Assembly: GCA_030068075.1 (NCBI GenBank)
Contig: CM057827.1
Coordinates: forward strand, 66,540,500-66,604,499
Origin: Paguma larvata
Lineage: Eukaryota; Chordata; Mammalia; Carnivora; Viverridae
DNA length: 64,000 nt
Direction of reading: 5' to 3'
Positions 34,691-45,221 of this stretch are shown one piece after another. How positions within the stretch are numbered: position 1 is the first letter of the stretch; each line of letters opens with the position of its first letter. The notes below the pieces were generated by a model, which was not told where the DNA came from, did no database searches, and saw nothing but the letters and a program-made list of their open reading frames with translations. Both the position numbers and the translations under genes were made by a program.

Positions 34691-35291
34691 CAGGTAGGAA
34701 ACAAAGGCCAAAGGAAAACATAAATTTTCTTGCTATTTACAGCCCACTGATGAGTCCTTGAAACAGGCAGAGTGACCTCTCTCTAGGAGCTCTGCTGACT
34801 CAATGATGACACTGTGCTAAGAGCAAAAGGCAATCTTAGCTTAATCTTACTGTCACTTCCAGGATGCTGGAGTCTACTTGCAACATGTAAAAGTCTAATT
34901 TAACTTATAAAAACTCCTTTGGAAACTTCCTTTTTCTCTACCTGACTGCCCCTCAAATATATGTTAGCAATGTATGTCAGATGGCCCACTGATATATGTC
35001 TGACAGGTCTCATTACTTAGATTTTACTCGACAGTAACAAGTGACCTTTTCTTAACAACAGGTAGCCCCTCAACATCCTGGAAACGTTGCTTCCAAAATT
35101 CATTAGGGACTTCCGCTACGGCTGACTCCCTCCCAACTTGAAAGTATATAATCGGTCACCCATCACAACCCTGGTGCGGTTCTTTGTGCCCACGGGTGCT
35201 GTTCCCATGCTTAAATAAAACCATGTTTGTGTGCTGAAGGTACCTCAAGAATTCTTTCTTGGCTGTTGGCTCTGAACCCAAACATTTCCAT
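34691..35291 (+). mobile_element. Probable solo LTR of an endogenous retrovirus
   Basis: It has LTR architecture: a moderately GC promoter-like part (AACATCCTGGAAACGTTGCT, CTCCCTCCCAACTTG), a TATA-like AGTATATAATCGG (35141-35153), then a polyadenylation signal AATAAA (35214-35219) followed by TGTTTGTGTGCTG and a U5-like end TTCTTTCTTGGCTGTTGGCT. The right end near CATTTCCA (35291) is plausible; the left end is uncertain. No internal viral genes follow. Confidence 0.6.
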
Positions 35292-35639
35292 ATCACTTTT
35301 GGTAACTCTTTAAAGTAGCCATTTAAACAAATTACTAACCAAGACCTTCCTTGACTCTAGAACTAGAATAGGCTCACCTGAAACGTACTATTTATGGACT
35401 TCGTGCTTTCTCTTTCTACATCGTCATCATACTTTTATGACCCTCTCCCTCATATACAGACTGTGCAATCTCTGATGGTAGAAACTAAGTTTCTCCCTGT
35501 TCCATAACTGACTCCTAGAATCTAGCAGGACACCTAGGATCCTACATACCTCAACACTTACTGGTAAAAGACATTACCTTAACATTTTGATAAATCATGT
35601 TGTGTGATTACAATCTTTCTGTTCTTTAAAAATCTAATT
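35292..35639. other. Unique DNA, nothing seen
   Basis: No recognised repeat, exon or RNA gene. Confidence 0.4.
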
Positions 35640-36150
35640 CCATGTCATAAATATTTTTAAGTTTTTTCCTTTTTGATTTGTGTTATATTTAAATACTAGA
35701 ATATGATCCCAAACTATACATTCTATTCTACTGATCTGTCTACTCTTACGCTGGGACCACTCTTTGAAATGTAGTTTTACAACTTTTTTCTGTAGCATTT
35801 TCTAATTGAGGCCAACTTTAAAAGAAGCAAATGCACAGATCCTATGTATATTATTGGGCTTGTGTTCCCTAGCTTCTTTGGCCTTCTCAGACTCTCAGTT
35901 ATCTCGTCAACTGAGAAAGACATCGCAGGTCTGCTTAGGTTCCCATGCATCTTCATGTCACCTCGACAGTCTATCCAGACATAGCTGGAGCAGACATAGA
36001 ACTCATTTTATTTCCTAGTCCCAGCAATCACTGTTCTTCAGTACCTGATGCCTAAATCTCTGAAACCTGTTATCTTTTATATGTTTAGTTGTTTCAGGCG
36101 AGAGGGTAAATCCAGTTCTTAGTACTTCATATTGCCGAGAAGTGGAGTCC
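35640..36150 (-). mobile_element. Ancient L1 trace, antisense
   Basis: CATTCTATTCTACTGATCTGT and TGGGACCACTCTTTGAAATG resemble the reverse complement of L1 ORF2. GTTTCAGGCGAGAGGGTAAAT and CATATTGCCGAGAAGTGGAG resemble a sequence often found in old antisense L1. The middle (35820-36050) is not recognisable. Confidence 0.45.
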
Positions 36151-37104
36151 ACACTGAACGTGATTTAAGTCTACCATCTTGCATTTTGATTTCAAGGGTC
36201 TCATTTGCTTTGTATTTCCTTCCCAAGAGGGACAGGAATAGTGAGCGTGTTCCTGATCCTTAATTGGACAGTTTATAGACCCGTTTATACAGTGAGAGAA
36301 TTAACCGCTACTCGGTATGTCTTGTGCAGGTGCCTCCTAAGTCGGAAATCCTCTCGCATATTATAGCATATTAAAGTCTATTGCTACTTCTGATGGCTTA
36401 ACTCAATGTACCCAAGATTTTCAAGCTCAAATCCAGAGGCTCGTGTGCAACATCAGGGGGACAATAGCAGGGTAATTTTTAACCTTGTTTGAAGACAGGT
36501 TTTCTCTTGTGGTGTGGATTTGAAACCAGATTTTGATGTAAAAGAGCCAGATTTACCTACAACTTCTAGTTTCTGGGCTAATAACAAAACTGTGGGCCCA
36601 TGGCCAGGTGGCAGTAATTTTCACAGAAAATTGATTTGGGATTGCACACAGGCTCTTCCATTCCTCCTCTCAGATGTTGACCATGAGACTGATAGCAGGA
36701 ATAGGTCAGTAAGGAGGAGAAGAAAATATATATATCTGTATAATTTGGTGCCAAAAACAAAGCCTAGAAACTTGTTTCAGTCAAGTCTGAATAAAGGATA
36801 AGGGAGTTAAACAAAGGTAGTCTGGTGTCCGAGAATGACAGTGCAGGTTTCATGGAGCCTGAAGCTTATACAATTTTACAGGTCCTCTTTAAGACCAAAA
36901 ATAGGAAACTGCAAATACAAAATTAGTTACAAATTTGCTACAGCATCTAGAATGAGTAAGGAAATCAAAACAAATTACTGCCACCTGGGATATAGGAGCC
37001 TCTTTCCCTTTAACTTACCAGTAATTTTACACAGAAATGCCTTCTAATTGCAAGCTGCTATCCCTCCTCTCTCATCCTGTCACCACTCCCCATGGCATTA
37101 GAAC
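36151..37104. other. Unique DNA, no gene seen
   Basis: A 95-codon open frame (36514-36801, plus) has no recognisable domain. No mobile element recognised. Confidence 0.45.
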
Positions 37105-37265
37105 ACTCTTCGTGCTGCTGGAAGTGCGACCCACAGACTAGAAGCGTGGGTATTTGCTTACAATGCTAAACCTGAGGCAACTACTCAGACCTACCACACT
37201 GCAATCTGCACTTTGACAAAACCCCGAGGTGACTCCTGTGCATATTAAAGGTCGAGAAACGCTGC
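37105..37265 (+). mobile_element. hAT-type non-autonomous DNA transposon (MER20/MER5-like)
   Basis: The right half is diagnostic: CAGACCTACCACACTGCAAT, ACCCCGAGGTGACTCCTGTG, CATATTAAAGGTCGAGAAACG. It corresponds to the end of this MITE family, which lacks a transposase gene. The left end (AGTGCGACCCACAGACTAGA) is weaker. Confidence 0.7.
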
Positions 37266-37700
37266 ATAACCAAGCCAACCCTCAGGGCCTAAATGGCCTT
37301 TGCAAGTGACAAGCCAGGAGACTAAGGACGCAGACCTCTGGGGAAATCAGCTTTGTAGTGATCATTTCAGCGCACTCTTTGCTTGGTTTTCTTGCTATGA
37401 GGGGGAGTTTTTTCCTCAACAAGGCGGGACACCGGTTGGTGTGCAGAGGCCTTACGCAGCCCACGAAAGCTTACCTACTTCGCCTGTGCTTCACTGAAGG
37501 CCCTTGCCAGCCGCTGTCCTGACAAGTGCTTATTTCACATTCCAGGACACAAAGATAATGACAAACAAAACTGAGTTTTCTCAGCAGCAAAGTCCCTCCA
37601 GGCAGTTAGAGGAGTTCATTAGATGAATGATTTGATAAACCTGCTCTCAATTGGGCCTGTAGGGCCTGTAAGTCCTCAAATAGCTCTAGTTAGAGAAAAG
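37266..37700. other. Unique DNA flanking the GC-rich patch
   Basis: Short open frames of 60-65 codons lie on both strands at 37282-37497. No repeat recognised. Confidence 0.4.
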
Positions 37701-37709
37701 CTAGGGATA

Positions 37710-38150
37710 TTATCTTGTGGGGAATACTCTGGAAAAGAAGAGGAGGGGCTCCGTGGCAGCTAAGTAAAAGAGGAAAGGGGAGGGAAATACAAATCTCAAA
37801 TGAGGTTTTGCTTGGCTCTTCGCTTTCTAGTGTGTGGTCTTTTTTAACATTTACTTTGCACCCCAGTGCTGTTTTTGGAGGTCCCCACCCCGTTCCCCGC
37901 CCCTGGAGAAAAAGTGCTGGGCCCTGTGTGAAATTGGCAGGAAGCAAAATCATAGGCTCTACACTTGTGGGCAGCTGAGGGGGGGGGCGGTTACCGCGAG
38001 CTCTGTGGCCCCTCCCTCGCCCCGACTCAGAATCGAGAACTCTGATTGGATGCACGGATTCCAGTGATGGGGGCAGGGACACGCGAGCTCTCCCCCTCCA
38101 AAAGGCACTCTGGTCTGCGGGGGGAGCTAGTGCTCTGAGAGTTTTGGTCA
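37710..38150. promoter_or_regulatory. CpG-enriched GC-rich patch, candidate promoter or enhancer
   Basis: In an AT-rich window this ~440 bp holds about 14 CpG dinucleotides, most of them at 37885-38120. Visible elements are a G run ending in GGGCGG (37979-37990, GC-box-like), an inverted CCAAT box (GATTGG, 38044-38049), CCCCGCCCC-like text near 37894, and the 10-mer CGCGAGCTCT twice (37995-38004, 38082-38091). It is not a recognised repeat. It lies within the SINE-free block. A 153-codon minus-strand frame (37690-38151) and an 87-codon plus frame cover it, but GC richness alone explains long frames, and no known domain is visible. No clear splice donor downstream was found, so which strand, if any, is transcribed is unknown. 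Confidence 0.45.
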
Positions 38151-39459
38151 AAGAAGCCTTATCCTTTTTATCAGATTTGTCCTTAATTTACTATTTTAGA
38201 GATTTAAACTTGGTAGATGGTTCTAAGAGGCTGGCACGAGCTGGAGAATGTACTGCTGTTTGTGTTCCTTAATCTTTCTATCTTGATGCCTCCATGGTGT
38301 TATTAAGGATTCAGAAGGATCATCAGGTACTACTTGATTACAAAGTTTTCTTAAATTCTTGGAATTAATTCTATAGTAGGAAAACTTCCTGGTATTGCAA
38401 GAATTTTCTGACATTTTTGTAGTAAGGTATTTCGATTTGGTAAATTTTCTGAAACTACGTGGGAAAATATCACGTAGAAAAATCAACTCAGAAAAACGGT
38501 AAAAAAAAAAAAAAAAAGATTTTACTATTGTCCATTACGTATGGGTCACGATGGCATTTCATTCATCTGAAGGATCTACTTGACTCTGTTAAACTATTCT
38601 TTTAATGAGTTAGACTGGATCTTACCCATTCCTTCTTGCCTTCTCCTCTTCTCTTACTGTCCAAGAACTGCTAACTTCCCAATGAGAAATGGGTGGCAAA
38701 CAAAATCGAAGGCCATTCTCTAACTAGTTTTCACTTTCCCATGTGCCCCTCAACCCTGCGTCGACAGAAGATTCATGATGCGACAATCTTCTGTTTGTTC
38801 ACAGCTATCCCTTCACTGGGTGATAGTAGAAGTTAACATGAATTCACTGATTACGTGGAAACAACAAATTATGGAAATAAATACTTCTGAAATTGCTTCT
38901 CAGAAGGTAGATTATTTTAGCATAGTTGGTGGGGGTGTTTTTTTCTTCTGGGCATGATCATCTAAATTATTTAAAAGTAAATTTTAAATATTGAATGTAC
39001 TTCAATATATGTGAAGCTTTTTGTGGTCTTCAACTGTTTTCAGATTAAAGTTATCAGTCATATAAAAAGCATAATAATGCTTAGGTACTGTGGTGCATAT
39101 ACTTTTTTTTCGTGGTAGAAGTAAATAAATTCATATCTGTGTTAACACTGATGGGGGGAAACCTCTCTTCAATTGTTATGGACTATGGAAAAAGAAAGGA
39201 CATAATCATTTAACAAAATTGTGTTTTATAATCCAAACCAGAGTCCTGAATGATGTCTTTTGAATGTTATTTGTATAATGTCTGGGTAGTGTGTTTTCAA
39301 AGATTATTTTCAGATGGTATAAAAGCATCGATTCTAAATAGCACAGTACGAGTCTTAGCAGGTTACAAGAAAATGTCCATTTACATAAACGATATTTTGA
39401 ACACTATGAAGAAATGCCTCTTTTTTCTTTCGGAATAGAGGTTTATCTTTCCCTCGGGT
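38151..39459. other. Unique AT-rich DNA, nothing seen
   Basis: An 18-base A run lies at 38501-38518. No mobile element, exon or RNA gene recognised. Confidence 0.45.
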
Positions 39460-40150
39460 CTTTTATTATTTTTTAATTTTTCTCATGAAAAATTTTCAAG
39501 TATCTAAAAACTGAGAGCAAAGTATAGTAAACTCTGACATACTTATTACACATTTCTAACAAATGTGTTTCATCAATTTTATCTTCATCTATCACTGATT
39601 TGTTGTTTTGGAGTCAATCACATCTAACCATTCTTTTACCTTTAATTCTTAGTATTTGTAAGGATTTTTTTAAGAATGCAACCATGTTATCATACTTATC
39701 AAAATTATCATTTAATACCTGGGCTGTATTAAAATTTCTAGGATTCCCACGAAGGTCTGTTTATAGTCAATTTGTTTAAGTCAGGATCAGAAAATGACAT
39801 TACATTTTGTTTGCCTGTCTTAAATTATCTTTTGCTCCTTTGCAATTCTTTTTACATGTTTTCAATGTAATTTTAAGGGCCCAATTTTAAGACAGTTTGC
39901 ACTCAAAAATATCCCGAATTCTGGATTTGGCAGATTCCTCATTCTACTGTTAAAACTGTTTCTTTATCCTCCATTCACTGGCATTGAGGGAACAGCGAAA
40001 ATGAAGTTCATTTATTACTATTTGTTTGGAACTAAGAATACTATGCAGACAGTGTTATGGACTTTCTTCTTCATCACATCAGGTGGCAGGTGATGTCTGG
40101 GCCTCCGACTGAGCAATCAATGTATGTAGGTGTTATTCATCTCCTCTCCA
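39460..40150 (-). mobile_element. Ancient L1-like repeat, antisense, probable
   Basis: AATGCAACCATGTTATCATAC, CAAAATTATCATTTAATACC, CTGTCTTAAATTATCTTTTG, CATCACATCAGGTGGCAGGTG follow the order of a widespread old mammalian L1 3' region seen in reverse. It is too diverged to subclassify by eye. Confidence 0.42.
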
Positions 40151-40182
40151 TTCCTTCACTGTGGCCTTTAAAAGTACTATCA

Positions 40183-40392
40183 GGGGTGCCTGGGTGGCTC
40201 AGTTGGTTAAGCGTCAGACTTCAGCTCAGGTCATGATCTTGGGTCTGTGGGTTCAAGCCCCACGTCGACCTCTATGCTGACAGCTCAGAGCCTGGAGCCT
40301 GCTTCGGATTCTGTGTCTCCCTCTCTCTGCCCTTCCCCTGCTCACACTCTGTCTCTATGTCTCTCAAAAATAAATAAAAACGTTAAAAAAAA
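40183..40392 (+). mobile_element. Feline SINE
   Basis: It runs from GGGGTGCCTGGGTGGCTCAG to AAATAAATAAAAACGTTAAA, with the newer-type segment ACTTCAGCTCAGGTCATGAT. The target-site duplication TAAAAGTACTATCA (40169-40182; 40394-40407) is identical. Confidence 0.95.
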
Positions 40393-40407
40393 TTAAAAGT
40401 ACTATCA

Positions 40408-41027
40408 TATCAACCAAGACATTAAATTATATTTTGTCTTATATGTGTTTCACCAACTATAAGTTCCTTCAAATTGAAACAGTATTATATTACTCTTTGT
40501 ATTTTGGATAACTTGCCTTGACCTATTTTTGAATAATTAATTTTAAAAATGAATTGGTTAATGGAAAACAAGTCAGCCTTGTTAGTTTATGTGTGTGAGT
40601 GTGAACTGTTTTATGCACAAACTAGAAAAAATCAAGATGCACAGAATATAGAAAAATATTCAAATATTGAAGAGAGATATATTACATTTCCAAATCATTC
40701 CACAAGTAAAACCTGATATTCAAAGCAGAGATTACATGCACATAGAAACTAAAATATTTTCTTTCTTGCTCTCTCTCTATATGTATAATTTGTTAAAAAC
40801 ATAACCTAAATACTAGTAAACACGTGTTAACAAATTAGAATAAACTTTTATCCTACCATTTAAATAGTTCTCCATAAAACAATTTAAGTAGAAGAGTACA
40901 AACAGAAAACTACTAAACCATCTCTTCAGATGTGAAAAAAAGTAGACATTTAATAAAACTTACATAACCACAGTATTTAAAAACACCTTTAAAGTATAGT
41001 TTCTCTATTGGATCGTGTTATGTTAGG
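40408..41027. other. Unique AT-rich DNA, nothing seen
   Basis: A short CTCT/ATAT tract lies at 40768-40790. No repeat or exon recognised. Confidence 0.4.
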
Positions 41028-41342
41028 AAAACTGGACAGCTCCATGCAAAAGAATGAAACTGAATCACTAACTTACAGCATACACAAAAATCAACTCAAA
41101 ATAGATTAAAGACTCGAAAGAGCAAAAAGCATCAAATTCCTAGAAGACAACATTGTAGAAGATACTAACCTTTAGTCTTAATGATTTTTTGGATTTGACA
41201 ATGAAAGCAAAACAAGTTAACTGGGACTATATCAAACTGAAAACTTCTGTACAGCAAGAAACCATCAACAAAGTTCAAAAGCCATCTATGGAGGAGAAAG
41301 TATTTGCAAGTCGCAGTTGGATAAGAGGTTAATATATATTTT

Positions 41343-41540
41343 AACTGAGCCTGGGTGGCTCAGTCCGTTAAACATCCAACTTTGGTTCAGGTCATGGTCT
41401 TGTGGTTTGTGGGTTTAAGCCCTGCGTCTGTGCTGACAGCTCAGAGACTTGAGCCTGCTTCAGATTCTGCGTCTCCCTCTCTGCTCCCAACCCCTTGCTC
41501 ACACTGTTTCTCTCAAAAATAAATAAACGTTTAATTTTTT
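41343..41540 (+). mobile_element. Feline SINE inside the old L1
   Basis: It runs from GAGCCTGGGTGGCTCAGTCC to AAATAAATAAACGTTTAATT; the first few bases of the usual head are missing. A clear target-site duplication was not found. Confidence 0.92.
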
Positions 41541-41755
41541 TCAAATATAAAGAATGTATACAACTCAATAGCAAATACCACCCTCCCAAAAATCTGATTA
41601 AATATGGGCAAAATATCTGAAAAGAGACTTTTCCCAAGAAGACATATAAATGGTCAACAGGTACATGAAAAGTACTTAACATCACTTAACAGGGAAATGT
41701 AAATCAAAACCACAGTGAGCTGTCACCTCACGTTTGTTAGAATGGCTGTTATTGG

Positions 41756-41985
41756 AGCGCCTGGGTGGACAGTCAGTTAAGCATCCGACGTTGGCTCAGG
41801 TCATGATCTCACTTTTCAAGAATTCAAGTCCCACATCAGGCTCTATGCTGACAGCTCAGAGTCTGGACCCTGCTTCTGTGTCTCCCCTCTCTCTTCCTCT
41901 TGCCTCCTCCTCTTCTCTTACTGTGCCTCACCTATTCATGCTCTGTCTATATCTCTCAAAAATAAACATTAAAAATTTTTTTAAA
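41756..41985 (+). mobile_element. Feline SINE, left member of a SINE pair
   Basis: It runs from GAGCGCCTGGGTGGACAGTC to AATAAACATTAAAAATTTTT. It has a CTCCTCTTCTCTTACTGTGC variation in the CT-rich part. An antisense SINE begins directly after its tail. Confidence 0.92.
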
Positions 41986-41997
41986 TAATCAAATTAA

Positions 41998-42209
41998 AAA
42001 AATATTTTTGAATTTTATTTATTTTTGAGAGACATAGAGACAGAGTATGAGCAGGGGAAGGACAGAGAGAGTGGGAGACAGAATCTGAAGCAGGCTCCAG
42101 GCTCTGAGCCGCCAGCACAGAGCCCGACGCGGGGCTCGAACTCACAGACCGTGAGATCATGATCTGAGCTGAAGTAGGCTGCTTAACCGACTGAGCCACC
42201 CAGGTGTCC
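41998..42209 (-). mobile_element. Feline SINE, antisense, inserted in the tail of its neighbour
   Basis: The left end is TTTTTGAATTTTATTTATTT and the right end is CTGAGCCACCCAGGTGTCCC. The target-site duplication AATAATCAAATT (41985-41996; 42214-42225) covers the end of the left SINE tail, so this copy landed there later. Confidence 0.94.
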
Positions 42210-42892
42210 CTAAAATAATCAAATTTTTAAAATGAATGGCTACTATCAACAAAAGAAGAAATGCCAGTGCTGGCAAAGATGTGAAGAAAAGGGACCCCTT
42301 TTACACTGCTGGAAGCCAAGTAACTTAACGTTTCTACTATAAAAAAATAATATAGAGATTTTTCTAAACATAATTAAAACTACCATATGATCCAGCACTT
42401 CTCCATGTATCTGAAGGAAATAAAAACATTAAAAAATATATACACACCCCATATTCATTGCAACATTTTTACAATAGGTAAGACATAGAAACAAATCTAA
42501 GTGTTCATTGATGGATAAAGGAATAAATATATTATGACCGCCCCCACACATGCACACATATATGTATACACACTAAAATGTTATCTGGCCATACAAAAAA
42601 GGAAATCCTGATGTGCCACAACCTAGATGGAGCCTGAGGGTATGATGCCAAGTGAAATAAGTCAAACAAAGATCAGTACCATATGATCTCACATGTGGAA
42701 ACTAAAAACAAAATGAAAAAAAAAAAAAAAAAAAACAACCACATAGATACAGAAAACAGATGGTGCTTGGCAGAAGGAGGGTTTAAGCAACATGCGTAAA
42801 AGTTACAAGAGTACATACTTCCAGTTATAAAATAATAAGTCCTCGGGATATTCTGTACAGCATGGTGACTGCGGTTAATAATACTGTATTGG

Positions 42893-43105
42893 GACACCTG
42901 GGGCACTTAGTCAGTTAAGCCTCTGACTCTTGATTTCAGCTCAGGTCATTTTCTTACCACCATGAGATTAAGTACCGCCCAACTCTGCAAGGGGCAGGGA
43001 GCATGCTTGGGATTCTCTCTTCCCCTTGCTCCCTGCCCCTCTCCCTCTTGCTCACTCATGTGCACACACACTCTCTCTCAAAAATAAAATGTTAAAAATA
43101 ATAAC
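42893..43105 (+). mobile_element. Feline SINE, older type
   Basis: It runs from GGGACACCTGGGGCACTTAG, with CTGACTCTTGATTTCAGCTC, to AAAAATAAAATGTTAAAAAT. It lacks the central CTGACAGCTCAGAGCCTGGA block. It interrupts the L1 3' UTR. Confidence 0.9.
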
Positions 43106-43310
43106 ATATCCTCTATTTCAAAGTTGGCATGAGAGTAGATCTTAAAAGTTCTCATCACAAAAAAAAATTATCTGCGATGACGATGTTAACTAGACTTACA
43201 TGGTGATCATTACACAATATATGCGTAGGTCAGATTATGTTGTATACCTGAAACCATTGTTACATGACAATTATGTTTCAATAGATACAAAAAGCACATT
43301 TTGAAAAGCC

Positions 43311-44749
43311 TCAACAGGTGATAACTGAAATTCTTTGTGAGAAAGGAATTGATAAATGGAAAATAGTTCTGGATTTTTCCCTACTATTTTGAGACTCTCC
43401 ATTCCAACAGATTTAATATATGCTGAGCACAAAGTTAGGCAGATGGATTTAACCAAACCTTTTAAGACTCATTTATCACTAAGGAGCCTTGAAGATATGT
43501 CCCAAATAGTTTTTCATGCCAGAGATTTTATTAAATGTACTAATTTGAAGCAAACATCGATCTTGACTAGAGTCTAAAGTTTTGCATTTTAACAGATAAT
43601 AACATTTTAAGAAATACTAACTCATAATATTGAGTCAAATATTTATGTTTCTATTTCTAACAAGGTGACTATATTTTCTAAATAATGACCCCTGAAAGTT
43701 TTACTTATGATAAACCTCAATGCACTGAGTATTATCTGGTTATAATTCTCCAAGGGTTATTTGAGTTCAAAATATGTTTAAACATACAAGATGTTTAACT
43801 TGTCATTATAGGGCAAATACAGATTAAACCTACACTGGAATTCCATTTGTCAGCTAATAGATGGGCAAAAATCTTGATTTTGGCAACATATGCTAGAGAA
43901 CATTGACTAATGAAATTTTCAAACAAAATTGTTAGTCATTATGACTTGAATATAAGCTAAAAAAAAGAATCCCTGAAATTTCCCAAAAGTCATGGTCTCT
44001 AATTTCATCACAACTCTTCTTTTCGCATTCCTGGATTTACCCCCACTTTATGCCTAGTTGCTTTCTGCTCCTTGTCATGGTAATTAACCTAGGCTCTGAC
44101 TTCTCTGTCCACCATGTTGACAGATCCTGTTTTAAACAGCAAAAGCAAAAATTATGCTGCACCATTTTTCTTACCTACCAGACAATATATCTCATTTCCA
44201 CCACGTGAATGTTTCAGCAAACTCTGTCATTTCATATCATGTAAGAATCTGATAAATTTCTATTTTACATCAATGCAATTTCTGATGTAATTTTAGGTTC
44301 TTTTACCCAGAGTTTCACTTAATGAAAAAATGGGCTGATTATCTCTTTTCTTTTTAATCTTCTCGAATGAATAAATGTGGTTTATGCTTACGATTGGGAT
44401 GATGGGGGTAGGATCTGGGTAATCCACAAACTGTGTAATCATTTGCCCAACTTCCTACCCTCCAAAATGACAGAATATTACTGACTTTGAGTCAGTCTTT
44501 TGTTCTCACCAGGTAACTGATAAGTCTCAAATCCCTACCTAACAGATTTATGGTTCTTAGAAGGCCTCATCAGCAATCAGGAATGTCCCTTCTTGGATCT
44601 GCCTACCTTAAGCTTTTCAACTCCTGCTGAGGGTAAGAATATGCAAGGCACTCTAAGTGCCTGGGCAGAGAGGAGGGATACCTTACTATTACCAGAGAAA
44701 GTTTTCAGTCTCAGAAACAAAGGAATAAGTCACTCTATGCCTGATTTTA
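43311..44749. other. Unique AT-rich DNA, nothing seen
   Basis: A 73-codon plus frame (43356-43577) is not recognisable. No mobile element seen. Confidence 0.42.
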
Positions 44750-45221
44750 GGAAAATTATGTGAAATCCAACTCTAATTACTTATGGAAATCTAAATGGGA
44801 GCACAATTATACTGTTGTGAAAATTAGTAAGGGGAAGTCTCACGAAAGTGGACTTGGAGTGATAGGAGGAGAGGCTGGAAAGACGAACTGTACCACTCAC
44901 TCAATGTCAATTACAGCAAAGAATCATCAATTACAGGCCCCAATAGGGAAAGAGGAACATTAGGTCTCCTACAAAAAATTTACTACCCCTCCATCTCAGC
45001 CAAAGAGAAACCCTTATTACCCTGAACTCTCCCTTTCTCCAGTTTATTTTCATTCAGAATAACCCCTTCCCAACTGCCCCCTTCTCTATCCAGTAAGGTT
45101 CCCTTCCTTTGTGGGATTTGCTATGGTTTTGCTGTAGGCTGCTTATTCAGAATTGTAATTATCTGCTATTCCTGAATAAACCCCTTTATTTGCTATTAGA
45201 AACTATTTCTAAGGTTAACAC
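44750..45221 (+). mobile_element. Probable solo LTR
   Basis: GGGATTTGCTATGGTTTTGC and AGGCTGCTTATTCAGAATTG precede a polyadenylation signal AATAAA (45176-45181). The end is ACTATTTCTAAGGTTAACA (about 45221). A TGTGAAATCC start near 44759 is plausible but no target-site duplication was found. No viral genes are attached. Confidence 0.5.

Larger units (their letters stand above)
41028..43310 (+). mobile_element. Old L1 3' half, split by four SINEs
   Basis: Segments of ORF2 C-terminal sequence (GGACAGCTCCATGCAAAAGA, AAGACTCGAAAGAGCAAAAAG, CATGAAAAGTACTTAACATC) alternate with SINEs at 41343, 41756, 41998 and 42893. The 3' UTR signature GTACAGCATGGTGACTGCGG and GAGTAGATCTTAAAAGTTCTC is followed by the end TGACAATTATGTTTCAATAG. 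No coding capacity is left. A run of 22 A lies at 42715-42735. Confidence 0.88.

Noticed and set aside
34691..35291. Possible complete endogenous retrovirus in the window
   Set aside because: No gag, pol or env remnants lie beside any of the LTR-like pieces (34.7, 44.8, 59.6, 62.1 kb), and they differ from each other, so they are separate solo LTRs at most.
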